The position numbers were made by a program, and so were the translations under genes. Positions 57,184 through 64,000 of a stretch of DNA of 64,000 nt are shown here, piece by piece. Under the pieces are notes generated by a model. That model was not told the origin of the DNA. It saw nothing but the letters and a program-made list of their open reading frames with translations, and searched no databases. Source of the stretch: Tundrisphaera sp051175315 (GTDB lineage Bacteria; Planctomycetota; Planctomycetia; Isosphaerales; Isosphaeraceae); the NCBI RefSeq assembly GCF_051175315.1, contig NZ_CP195100.1, positions 6,200,001 through 6,264,000 of the forward strand, written 5' to 3'. The first letter of the stretch is position 1. Every line of letters starts with the position of its first letter.

Positions 57184-57205
57184 GTATTAGCAAACCGATA
57201 CAGTA
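57180..57205 (+). promoter_or_regulatory. GntR-type operator
   Basis: TACTGTAT (57180-57187) and ATACAGTA (57198-57205) form a perfect 8-bp inverted repeat with a 10-bp spacer, 14 bp before the gntR ATG. It is probably the autoregulatory site of the repressor. Confidence 0.7.
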
Positions 57206-57219
57206 GGCGGGAGGGAGCC

Positions 57220-57633
57220 ATGCTCTTCCAGCTCAACGAGGGGGATGGTCGGGCGATCTACGCGCAGATCGCCGACCAGGTGAGGTTCGCGGTAGCTGCG
57301 GGCCTGCTCCGGCCGGGGGAGATGGTCCCTTCGGTGCGGGAGCTGTCTCGGCAGTTGGTGGTCAATCCGAACACCGTGGCCAGGGCGTACCGCGACCTCC
57401 AGGCGCAGTCGATCCTGGAGCCGGTGCGCGGCACGGGCTTGCAGGTCGCGGCGGCGGCCACGGCCCTGTGCCAGGACGAGCGGCGGGCGACGGTCCGCCG
57501 GCGATTGTATGAAGCCCTCGACGAGGCGAGGCGGAGCAACCTGCCGCGCGGCGAGATCGAGGCGATGCTCCGCGAGGAGTGGGAACGGGTCATTGCGGGC
57601 GGCGACACCAACGGGACGGGGGGTGGGCGATGA
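57220..57633 (+). CDS. GntR family (YtrA-type) transcriptional regulator
   Basis: This 137-residue regulator has a winged helix-turn-helix domain: IYAQIADQVRFAVAAGLLRP near residues 13-32, PSVRELSRQLVVNPNTVARA near 37-56 and YRDLQAQSILEPVRGTGLQV near 57-76. Only a short helical tail follows, so it is of the small YtrA subfamily, which usually controls a neighbouring ABC transporter. GGGAGGGAGCC precedes the ATG. Its stop overlaps the ABC ATPase start (ATGA). The perfect inverted repeat upstream suggests that it represses its own operon, perhaps until an envelope-stress ligand appears. Confidence 0.94.
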   Translation: MLFQLNEGDGRAIYAQIADQVRFAVAAGLLRPGEMVPSVRELSRQLVVNPNTVARAYRDLQAQSILEPVRGTGLQVAAAATALCQDERRATVRRRLYEALDEARRSNLPRGEIEAMLREEWERVIAGGDTNGTGGGR

Positions 57634-58589
57634 GCCAGGACTCAGCGATTCGCATCGATGGGCTGACCGTGAGGTATCGGGGCCGCGCCGCCGTGGACGG
57701 GCTCGGCTTCGAGGTCCCCGTCGGCTCGGTGTTCGGCCTCCTGGGGGAGAACGGGGCCGGCAAGTCGACGACCATCAAGACCTTGCTCGGGCTGATCCGG
57801 CCGGATGCGGGCAAGGTCGAGGTGCTCGGGCTCGACCCGTCCCGGAAGGGGGAGGAGGTCCGCCGCCTGGTCGGCTACGTCCCCGAGATGCCGACCCTGT
57901 ACGACTGGATGACCGTGGCCGAGATCGGCTGGTTCGCCTCGGGGTTCCGCCCCGGCGCTCCGGGGGGTGCGGAGGGGTCGCAGGCCCGATACGCCGAGCT
58001 GGCACGGGGCTTCGACCTGCCGACCGGCCGCAAGATCAAGGCCCTGAGCAAGGGGATGCGGGCCAAGGTCGGGCTCTCGCTGGCGCTGGCGTTCGACCCT
58101 GCATTGTTGATCCTCGACGAGCCGACCTCGGGGCTGGACCTGCTGGTGCGCCGCGAGTTCCTGGAAAGCATGGTGGACCTGGCCGGGGCCGGCCGCACGG
58201 TGCTGCTGTCGAGCCATCAGGTCGCCGAGGTCGAGCGGGTCGCCAGCCATGTCGCGCTGATTCATCAGGGGAAGCTGATCCTGGCCGAGCCGCTCGACGA
58301 CCTCAAGGCGCGGACGTTCCGGGTCTCGTTCACGCTCGACGGCCCGTTCCGCCCGGGCGGCCTGCCGCTCGGCCCGGCGTGGCAGTTGGTGGACGCCGAC
58401 GACGCCCCCCGGCAGTCGCGGTGGCTGATGCACGCCGCCGACCGCGGGGTGCTGACGACTTTGCTGGACCTGCCCGGCGTGACCGGCCTGGAGGTCGAGA
58501 CGCCGAGCCTGGAAGAGATCTACATCGCCTACATGCGGCACCGGGCGCCGACCGTGGTCGCCCCCGTGTTCGCCCCCGCCACCGCCTGA
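57630..58589 (+). CDS. ABC transporter ATP-binding protein
   Basis: This 319-residue ATPase of an ABC-2 type exporter has Walker A GENGAGKST at residues 39-47, Q-loop region VGYVPEMPTLYDWM near 81-94, signature LSKGMRAKVGLS near 139-150, Walker B LLILDEPTSGLD near 159-170 and switch His in SSHQVAEVERVA near 194-205. The signature is LSKGM rather than LSGGQ, common in this subfamily. A C-terminal domain of about 100 residues follows. The ATG at 57630 overlaps the gntR stop. The permease gene downstream is broken by an insertion sequence, so this ATPase may lack its normal partner. Confidence 0.95.
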   Translation: MSQDSAIRIDGLTVRYRGRAAVDGLGFEVPVGSVFGLLGENGAGKSTTIKTLLGLIRPDAGKVEVLGLDPSRKGEEVRRLVGYVPEMPTLYDWMTVAEIGWFASGFRPGAPGGAEGSQARYAELARGFDLPTGRKIKALSKGMRAKVGLSLALAFDPALLILDEPTSGLDLLVRREFLESMVDLAGAGRTVLLSSHQVAEVERVASHVALIHQGKLILAEPLDDLKARTFRVSFTLDGPFRPGGLPLGPAWQLVDADDAPRQSRWLMHAADRGVLTTLLDLPGVTGLEVETPSLEEIYIAYMRHRAPTVVAPVFAPATA

Positions 58590-58633
58590 GGCCGGCCCGT
58601 CCGAATTCGCTCGCACCCCGGGGAGAGCCTTTC

Positions 58634-61033
58634 ATGATCGCCCGATTGTGGTGGAAGGAAATGCGGGTCATCTGGCCGGCCTGGCCGATCCTGTTCGGGG
58701 CCGGCCTGGCGCTTCAGTTGTTCCTGATCAGCACGGGGGCCCAGGCACCAATCCTGGTCGCGGTCCCCCTGTTCTGGCCTGCCCTTTATGCCTTCGTGGT
58801 CTCGGCGGCGGCCTTCGCCGGGGAACGGGAGAACGGCACGCTGGTGCTGCTGGACTCGTTGCACGTCACCAGGCGTCCCCTCTGGCTGGGCAAGGCGAGC
58901 TTCGCGCTGGCGTCGACGTTCGCCCTCGGCCTGGCGATGCTGCCGGTGGGCTTGCTGGGCCAGGGCGGGTCCCAGAATGTGGTCCGCCTCGCCGGAATCT
59001 ACGGCGACTTCTCCAGCCTGTTCATCGAAGGGGTGGCGTGGGGCCTGCTCTGGTCGGCCCTGCTCCGGAACCCGATGATCGCGGGGATGATGGCCCTGGC
59101 GAGCGTCGGGGCCGTTTCGAGCCTGGCGACCGGGCGGGGCGAGATCAACTTTTCCCCCGATGAGTCGATCCCGGCGCGGTTGATCGCGGCGACCGTGGCG
59201 TTGTTGGCCTCCCGATCCATCGTCACCCGGGGGCCCCGCGCCGAGTGGTCGCCCGCCTTCCTCGACGAGATCGACGCGACCGGCCGGGCGTCCCGGCCGA
59301 TCCGCATCCGCCCGGCCAACCCCTCGCGGGCCCTGCGCTGGAAGGCGGCCCGAGAAGGCCGGGCGATGGCGATCGCCTGGGTGGCCTGGTCCTGCTACGC
59401 CTGGGTTTGGCTGATCGTCCTCGACGGGATGCGGGCGAGGCCCGGGGCATTGGCCAACCCACCCCTGCTGATCGGGGTGGGCCTGGCGTTGGTGGCCGGC
59501 GTGGGCGTCTTCGGCGGGGAGACGGCGGCGGGGTCGCAGCGGTTCCTGCTCCACCTGGGCGTCCCGCCGGGGCGGATTTGGCGACGGACGGCCCGGACGT
59601 GGCTCATCGGCCTGGGGGCCATCACCCTCCTTCCCGTCGCCGTCTTTGTCCTGGCCGCCCTGGTTTTGGGCTCCATCCACGATGGTTACGTCCTGGTGCT
59701 CTCGTTGCTGATGATGTGGGTCGAGCCCCGGGACGAGTCGACGATCCTGCTGGCGACGTCCATCGCCGTGGTCCTGAACGCCCTGGCGGTGGGCATGCTG
59801 GCCGGGATGCTGTTCCGCCGCCGGATCACGGCCTGGCTGCTCGCGATGGTGGCCTGCGTGTTCATCATCCCCCCGCAATGCGTCCTGGCGATCGACCGCA
59901 TGATTCCGCCGTGGGGCCTGCTGCTCACCCCGCTGGCCCTGCTGGCCATCTCCCGAGCCTGGGCCGCCGATTGGTTGCACGAACGGCCGGGGTCGGGGCG
60001 ATGGCTGAGGCTACTCGGCTACGTCGCGGCGCCGACCATGATCCTTCCGCTCGTCTACGTCGCCCATCGCGCCTGGGGCGTGCCCGATCCCGGCCCCGTC
60101 GCCACCCCGGCCATGGCCGAACTCGACAATCCCGGCCAGGAAGCCATAGGTGTTTATTATCAATTGTCGTCGGATATTAATGAGCAATTCTCATCGGAGA
60201 GCGCGCCGATCCCGGGTCGGCCCGGCGTGATGTCCGAGAAGGGGGACTCTCGGCGTCGGATCATGAATGTTCGGGGCAGATCGATGAATTTTGCCCGGGA
60301 AGCCCCCGGACTCATCGAGCGTATTCGCCGAGCCGCCGAATTGCCCGCATACCGGCCCCAACAGGCATCGGCGACGGGGACGGCGTTCACCCCCGACAAC
60401 CCCCTCGAATGGATCATGCATGTCGGCCACGTCCTGGGCTCGCGGGCGAAGTCCCTCTCGGATCATTCCGATCCCGCCGACGCCTGGAAGGACATCCTGG
60501 CCCAGTATCGGATCGCCCGGCAGCTTACCGGGGCGGTTCCGACGGCCCGCGCGACGAGCTACGCCTTGAGCATCGAGCAATCCGCCACGCTGCTCGGGCT
60601 CGACTGGGTGGCCCGACCGGGTCAGAACCCCGAACTCCTCCGCGCAGCCCTGGCCGACCTCAAGGCCCTCGCCCCCCTGCCCACCCTGGTCCAGGTGATC
60701 CAGGCGGAGGCGCCGATCCTGGATCGGACCTTCGACTTGCCGAGCGACGTCTTCGAGAGAAAGAACACCGAAGAGCAAAGCCGGATGGGCCCGGACAGCA
60801 TCCTCGACCCCTGGCTCGTTTATTCCTTCTGGGAACGCGGACGAGCCCGGCGGATCGTCCGCACCGCGTTCGCCGGCCTGATCCGGGGCACCGATCCCCA
60901 GATCATCTGGATGGAGTTCCTCCGGTACGTCGGGAGGCCCGAAGGCCGGATTCTTGGGATCCACGGGGCGACGGGCGGTCTCGTCGCGTTCCTGGGCATT
61001 CTTCCCGACGGGCTAGGGCGTGTCTGGCAATAG
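58634..61033 (+). pseudogene. ABC-2 permease-like gene, 5' part (IS-interrupted)
   Basis: This first part of a permease-like gene encodes 799 residues. GGGGAGAG precedes the ATG at 58634. Membrane helices are dense from residue 15 to about 480 (ILFGAGLALQLFLISTGAQA, FWPALYAFVVSAAAFAGERE, LIGVGLALVAGVGVFGGETA, ITAWLLAMVACVFIIPPQCV), in two halves like a duplicated ABC-2 permease. A soluble C-terminal domain of about 300 residues follows. Translation now runs into the IS left end and stops at TAG 61031-61033, replacing the last 121 native residues by five. The remainder is at 61937-62301. Truncation may or may not abolish function, since all membrane helices survive. Confidence 0.85.
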
Positions 61034-61932
61034 CCTCGGCCCATACGATTGGAGTGGACGGATCACCCCACCAGCACCCTCACGACCTTGGCTCAACTCC
61101 GACACGCCCTCTCCGACGAGCATTACGCCGCCATCGAGCCGCTCCTGCCCACCAACGCCCGGCCCGGCCACCCCTGGAAGGGGCACCGCCGGGTGATCGA
61201 CGGCATCCTCTGGATCCTCCACACCGGCTCCCCCTGGCGTGACCTGCCCAGGCCAACCTACGGCCCATGGCAGACCGTCTACGAGCGGTTCAACCGCTGG
61301 GCCAAGGACGGGACCTGGGCCCGGCTGCTCGAGGCCCTGCATGTGCGGCTCGACGCCGCCGGCAAGATCGACTGGGACCTGTTCTGCATCGACGGCTCCT
61401 CGATCCGGGCGAGCCGCGACGCCGCCGGTGCCTCGCCGACCCACGGGACGGCCGCCGAGCCGGCCGACCACGCGTTGGGCCGCTCTCGCGGCGGCTTCGG
61501 TTCGAAGATCCACCTGATCTGCGACGGCAAGGGCCTCCCGATGGCGGTGACGGTGACCGCCGGCCAGCGGCACGAGGCGACCCAGTTCGAGGCGGTAATG
61601 GGCCGGGTACGCGTGCCCGGCCGGAGGGGCCGACCCCGGAGCCGGCCCAGGAAGTTGGCCGGCGACAAGGGCTATAGCTCGCGGAAGATCCGCCGATCCA
61701 ACCGTCGCCGGGGGATCGCCTCGGTGATCCCGACCAAGTCCAATGAGAGGCGGGTCCGGGGGTTCGACAAGGCGTCGTATCGCCGTCGCAACGTGGTGGA
61801 GCGTTGCATCGGGTGGCTGAAGGATCGGCGGCGGGTTGCGACGCGGTTCGAGAAGCTGGCGGAGAACTTCGAGGCGATGGTCAAGCTGGCGATGCTTGAA
61901 CGGTTGCTGAAGGCACTATTGCCAGACACGCC
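61017..61932 (+). mobile_element. IS5-family insertion sequence
   Basis: This 916-bp element is bounded by perfect 17-bp terminal inverted repeats, GGCGTGTCTGGCAATAG at 61017-61033 and CTATTGCCAGACACGCC at 61916-61932. It is flanked on both sides by CTAG (61013-61016 and 61933-61936), read as a 4-bp target duplication. It carries a single transposase gene. Perfect ends, an intact transposase and the exact frame of the disrupted host gene indicate a recent insertion. Confidence 0.92.
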
Positions 61933-61936
61933 CTAG
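61049..61936 (+). CDS. IS5-family DDE transposase
   Basis: This 295-residue transposase has an N-terminal DUF4096-type domain (LSDEHYAAIEPLLPTNARPG, ILWILHTGSPWRDLPRPTYG) and a DDE catalytic core: D115 in FCIDGSSIRAS, D206 in KLAGDKGYSS and E251 in RNVVERCIGWLK, with the Y-(2)-R-(3)-E-(6)-K style C-terminal motif. It is a single uninterrupted frame, whereas many relatives use a frameshift. It begins with TTG at 61049, and its TAG stop lies inside the right CTAG flank. Confidence 0.92.
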   Translation: MEWTDHPTSTLTTLAQLRHALSDEHYAAIEPLLPTNARPGHPWKGHRRVIDGILWILHTGSPWRDLPRPTYGPWQTVYERFNRWAKDGTWARLLEALHVRLDAAGKIDWDLFCIDGSSIRASRDAAGASPTHGTAAEPADHALGRSRGGFGSKIHLICDGKGLPMAVTVTAGQRHEATQFEAVMGRVRVPGRRGRPRSRPRKLAGDKGYSSRKIRRSNRRRGIASVIPTKSNERRVRGFDKASYRRRNVVERCIGWLKDRRRVATRFEKLAENFEAMVKLAMLERLLKALLPDTP

Positions 61937-62301
61937 AACGGGCGCAGGCTCAACGGCTCGCCCTGATGCAGTTGATCGCGCTCCGGGCCTGGAAGCTGGA
62001 GCACGGCGGGGCCGAGGCGGAATCGCTCGATGTCCTGGTCCCGAGCCTGCTCGATCGCCTGCCCGCCGACCCGTACTCCACAACCAACCAACCATTCCTG
62101 TACGTCAAGACCGCCGGCCGGAAGGTGTTGCCGCCGCGCCTGCATGGAGGGATCGCCAATGAGCAGACGGGCGTGGTCGAGGCCGGCCGGCGATTGCTGA
62201 TCAGCGTCGGGCCCAATCACTCCTACGATGGGGAGGTCGATCAGGTCTGGCGATCGAGCCCGCCGATGCCGCCGGACGACCTGGTCTTCCCCGTCCCCTG
62301 A
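61937..62301 (+). pseudogene. ABC-2 permease-like gene, 3' part
   Basis: This is the displaced C-terminal end of the interrupted gene. Joining 58634-61016 to 61937-62301 gives 2,748 bp, exactly 916 codons, and the junction reads ILPDGLERAQAQRLALMQLI without a frame break. The fragment contains RAWKLEHGGAEAESLDVLVP and ends VGPNHSYDGEVDQVW then LVFPVP before TGA. An internal ATG at 61966 could start a 111-residue product but has no clear ribosome site. Confidence 0.82.
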
Positions 62302-62385
62302 TCCGGGGCCCGCTCGGCGTCGGATTTGCCTCGCATCACGGAGGAGGCCGACATCCGCGACCATCTCCCCAGGGGATTACGGACC

Positions 62386-62721
62386 ATGACGACGATGATG
62401 CGAACCCGACTCCGGACGTTGGCCTTGCTCCTGGCCACGGCGGGCACCCCGACGCTGATGGGGGGCTGCCTGGGGACCAGCGACGACAAGCAAGGGAGCG
62501 GCCTGGAAGCGGGCACGGGGGGCGCCAAGCCCAACGACGGCCGCGGGATCGACACCGACACCCAGGCGGCCCGCGACGACAAGGGGGATCCCTCGACCCC
62601 CGGCACGCTCCGCCAGGAGACCGCCGACAAGCCCGACACCGGCGGCCTGGGCACGGGGGCCCACGCCATCCCGGGCAAGGTCGAGCCCGCCAAACCGGCC
62701 GAGCCCGAGCCCCCGCGCTGA
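62386..62721 (+). CDS. small lipoprotein, unknown
   Basis: This 111-residue protein begins MTTMMRTRLRTLALLLATAG and has a lipobox ending LMGGC, so it should be lipidated at Cys 28 and anchored to a membrane. The mature part is hydrophilic and low in complexity (DDKQGSGLEAGTGGAKPNDG, PAKPAEPEPPR), like a flexible tether. I know no family for it. The ATG at 62386 was chosen; one at 62395 is an alternative. A hairpin follows the stop. Confidence 0.65.
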   Translation: MTTMMRTRLRTLALLLATAGTPTLMGGCLGTSDDKQGSGLEAGTGGAKPNDGRGIDTDTQAARDDKGDPSTPGTLRQETADKPDTGGLGTGAHAIPGKVEPAKPAEPEPPR

Positions 62722-63024
62722 GCCGGGACCCGGCCGGCCGGGGGGCGTCGGATCGAGCTGATCCTTCCCGGCCGGCCTTCCTCCTTGATCCTCCCTCGTA
62801 GAATCGTACAGGAGGGCGGATCGAACCGAGAATGCCGGCCCGACCCCAGGATCCATGACCTATTATTACACCGAGCGGTGGTTGGCGCGTCCTTCGATTC
62901 ACGAGCGGAGGGGAACCAGACCGGGACGGAGGGGCCACGCCGCAACCTCCGTCAACAACGCATGTTGGCGATCAGGTCGGAGGATGAGCCCGGCCGGTGC
63001 AGTCGGCTCGACGAAAGGGCGACG
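62722..63024. other. intergenic region with terminator and GGDEF gene leader
   Basis: The 303 bp hold an 11-bp hairpin after the lipoprotein gene and then the leader of the PAS-GGDEF gene. TAGAAT at about 62800 resembles a -10 element but has no partner at proper spacing. No further gene is evident. Confidence 0.4.
62732..62777 (+). terminator. hairpin after the lipoprotein gene
   Basis: GGCCGGCCGGG (62732-62742) pairs with CCCGGCCGGCC (62767-62777) over a 24-nt loop, followed by a T/C-rich stretch. It is a likely terminator. Confidence 0.45.
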
Positions 63025-64000
63025 ATGCGTCAGACGGTAAGGTCAGGGCCGGAGGGCGACTGGCGTGGCGATCGCCACCGATGCGGTCGGGCCGCGCACG
63101 CCCGGGGAACGTTTCGGCCCGTGTCGCTGCTCGCCTGCCGGGCCTCGATCCTGCTGGCGATGTTCTGCACCGCCGCGATCGCCGGCCGGGATGCGCAAAA
63201 TCTCGCGCGCAGATACGCCCCCTCGCCGCAGTGGGCCGAGCCCATGGGCCGGGCGGCCGCCCTGCTCGGCTATGGCGTGGTCGGGCTGCTCGCCTGGGCG
63301 ACCCTCCGCCTGCTCACGCCCGGCGACGACTGGGGGGCGATGCGGGTGGGGACGCCTTTCGCCTCGCCTTCCGGCGATCGGCGGCCCGCCAGCGGCCCGT
63401 CGCCCTCCGCCCCCCGCCCCTCGGGGATGGCCATGATGTCGTGCAGCGGCGACGATGCCGACTTCTGGGCCATCCTGGAGCAGAGCCGGGTGGTCGCCTA
63501 CATGAAGGACCACCGGGGACGATACATCCGGGTGAACCGCCAGTGGTCCCTGCTGTTCGACCCGGAGAACAAGGGGATCGAAGGCCGGGACGACTTCGAG
63601 ATCTTCCCGGCGGACCTCGCCACCGCGTTCGCCCGCAATGATCGGATGGTCATGGAGGCGGGGAACACCATCGAGATGGAGGAGATCGCCCCTCATCCGG
63701 ACGGGCCGCACACCTACCTGTCGATCAAGGTGCCCCTGTTCGACATCAAGGGGAATGCCTGCGGGATCTGCGGGATCTCGTCGGATATCACCGAGCGCAA
63801 GAAGCTGGAGCGTCGGCTCGCCGACCAGTTGGAGCGGGCCTTCGCCGCCAACGTCGAGCTGGGCCGCAGGGGGGCGGAGCTGGCCGAGGCCAACGCCCGC
63901 CTCGTCGAGCTGGCCACGACGGATGGCCTGACCTCGCTGATGAATCGGCGTCACTTCGACGAGGTGATCGAGGCGGCGGTCGAGGCCGCGTTCCGCGACG
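63025..64000 (+). CDS. PAS-GGDEF diguanylate cyclase, cut by window end
   Basis: The frame opens at ATG 63025 (AAAGGG upstream) and runs off the window, giving 325 codons here. Two membrane helices are visible near residues 34-50 (SLLACRASILLAMFCTAAIA) and 76-93 (AAALLGYGVVGLLAWATLRL), enclosing a short extracytoplasmic loop. A Pro/Ser linker is followed by a PAS domain (about 145-260: DFWAILEQSRVVAYMKDHRG, ending CGICGISSDITERKKLE) and a coiled-coil. The GGDEF domain begins with TTDGLTSLMNRRHFDEV, typical of cyclic-di-GMP synthases. The active-site GGDEF residues lie beyond the window, so activity cannot be judged. Confidence 0.9.
   Translation, partial: MRQTVRSGPEGDWRGDRHRCGRAAHARGTFRPVSLLACRASILLAMFCTAAIAGRDAQNLARRYAPSPQWAEPMGRAAALLGYGVVGLLAWATLRLLTPGDDWGAMRVGTPFASPSGDRRPASGPSPSAPRPSGMAMMSCSGDDADFWAILEQSRVVAYMKDHRGRYIRVNRQWSLLFDPENKGIEGRDDFEIFPADLATAFARNDRMVMEAGNTIEMEEIAPHPDGPHTYLSIKVPLFDIKGNACGICGISSDITERKKLERRLADQLERAFAANVELGRRGAELAEANARLVELATTDGLTSLMNRRHFDEVIEAAVEAAFRD

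Noticed and set aside
61966..62301. Independent small gene after the IS
   Set aside because: It continues the frame of the interrupted permease gene exactly, so it is treated as the 3' fragment.

Overview
The window is high-GC DNA (roughly 70% by eye) from a bacterium of the phylum Planctomycetota, most likely an Isosphaeraceae-type lineage. The evidence is a set of families that are characteristic of, or greatly expanded in, planctomycetes: a DUF1559 prepilin-like protein with the type IV pilin methylation motif, a DUF1501 protein next to a giant PSC1/WD40/DUF1549/DUF1553 cytochrome-like protein, and a PVC-type CxxCH dehydrogenase with HEAT-like repeats. Genus and species are inference. No rRNA, tRNA or convincing CRISPR array was seen.

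Layout. 0.1-2.8 kb: a free-standing adenylation enzyme and a lysophospholipid-acyltransferase-like protein. 2.8-6.3 kb: two tandem, almost identical Met/Gly-rich secreted proteins. 6.6-15.3 kb: a leftward block with nadK, dxs, ispA, an AsmA-like giant envelope protein and a GT39-like glycosyltransferase. 15.5-20.9 kb: a small conserved protein, a deaminase, tilS, then rightward a methyltransferase, an L7/L12-motif membrane protein and xseA-xseB. 20.9-29.1 kb: a metallophosphatase, a BON-MscS channel, a regularly spaced short-repeat array, an exbB-exbD-exbD cluster, two small proteins and the DUF1501 protein. 29.1-34.3 kb: one 1,710-residue planctomycete cytochrome-type protein. 34.7-38.7 kb: an alcohol dehydrogenase and two related ankyrin-repeat genes of visibly lower GC. 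38.8-45.7 kb: a leftward operon of GH2 glycosidase, MFS transporter and CxxCH dehydrogenase. 46.3-51.4 kb: DUF1559, LapA, a LarA-like protein, a sulfotransferase and a YaiI/DUF188 protein. 51.7-57.1 kb: kpsF/kdsD, kdsC and a giant LptC/OstA-like protein. 57.2-62.3 kb: a GntR-type repressor with a perfect operator, an ABC ATPase, and an ABC permease gene split by an IS5-family element. 62.4-64.0 kb: a lipoprotein and a truncated PAS-GGDEF gene.

How the genes fit together. Several clusters point to a Gram-negative type envelope with LPS-like material: Kdo synthesis (kpsF, kdsC) sits directly before an LptC/OstA-like protein, and there are also an AsmA-like protein, a GT39 transferase, an acyltransferase and ExbB/ExbD energisers. 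The dxs-ispA pair supplies isoprenoid precursors. The GH2-MFS-CxxCH operon looks like a glycan or sugar-acid utilisation unit. The most notable structures are: (1) an array of five TTGGCTTCGTTTCG-type repeats spaced at 45-46 bp; (2) an ABC permease whose reading frame is restored exactly when the IS and one CTAG copy are removed; (3) the tandem Met/Gly-rich genes, which look like mosaics made by gene conversion; (4) a multi-stem terminator-like element after the DUF1559 gene; and (5) a large LptC/OstA fusion in the kdsD-kdsC-lptC gene order.
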